This document shows, one piece after another, positions 20,952 through 21,002 of a stretch of 21,002 nt of DNA. Numbering within the stretch: position 1 is the first letter of the stretch; each line of letters opens with the position of its first letter. Source of the DNA: GCA-002790615 sp964438025. Its GTDB lineage: Bacteria > Patescibacteriota > Minisyncoccia > Moranbacterales > UBA2206. Both the position numbers and the translations under genes were made by a program. The stretch covers positions 1 to 21,002 of the forward strand of contig CAYTIK010000018.1 of NCBI GenBank assembly GCA_964438025.1, in the 5' to 3' direction. The notes below the pieces were generated by a model. The model saw only the letters and a program-made list of their open reading frames with translations, was not told the origin of the DNA and did no database searches.

Positions 20952-21002
20952 TTAAAGCAATTAATCCGCTTTTTGCACAAAAAGGAAAACTAGCAATCCG
21001 GC

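Overview
The window is an AT-rich bacterial chromosome segment devoted mostly to cell-surface polysaccharide synthesis. Compact genes, AT-rich starts of the type 'attATG' with no clear Shine-Dalgarno, many short intergenic palindromes and the protein style (short RmlA, short RmlC-like cupin, stand-alone small sugar transferase) suggest a Candidate Phyla Radiation / Patescibacteria genome, perhaps Parcubacteria. This is inference from style only. No in-frame TGA is needed anywhere, so the standard code fits.

Layout. (1) 1-6818: a surface-glycan block with a membrane sugar-phosphate transferase, three glycosyltransferases (the third convergent), an O-antigen ligase/polymerase-like membrane protein and a radical SAM enzyme. 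(2) 6836-9143: a visibly GC-richer island of three minus-strand genes with canonical AGGAGG ribosome sites: a 112-aa protein, a secreted 147-aa protein and a membrane-anchored Pro-rich 219-aa protein. The last two share a Cys/Trp/RQPxPGQV motif, a 77-nt conserved leader and the same promoter with a TTGACA-N4-TGTCAA palindrome. At 9084-9099 the palindrome also serves a divergent plus-strand gene for a membrane coiled-coil protein. (3) 9842-17159: the dTDP-L-rhamnose set (rmlC-like, rmlB, rmlD, rmlA) plus galU, with a HIT protein, a geranylgeranyl-reductase-like flavoprotein and glyA between them. Most gaps hold small repeats or palindromes. (4) 17197-20565: a GT4 glycosyltransferase whose last 17 codons (FSWEKCARETLEFLKS-stop) occur two more times downstream, each after an unrelated gene or gene pair: an HD hydrolase plus a HIT-like protein, then a PP2C-like phosphatase. 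The three tails differ almost only at synonymous sites. (5) 20566-21002: a palindromic repeat arm and a small minus-strand coiled-coil gene.

How it works together: RmlA, RmlB, RmlC and RmlD would make dTDP-rhamnose and GalU UDP-glucose. The sugar transferase would start a lipid-linked glycan, the GT4 enzymes extend it, and the O-antigen-ligase-like protein polymerise or transfer it. The two most unusual parts are the tail-flanked cassettes (18268-20565) and the small secreted/membrane-protein island with its duplicated operator and leader (6952-9143). I saw no tRNA, rRNA, CRISPR array, transposase or integrase.
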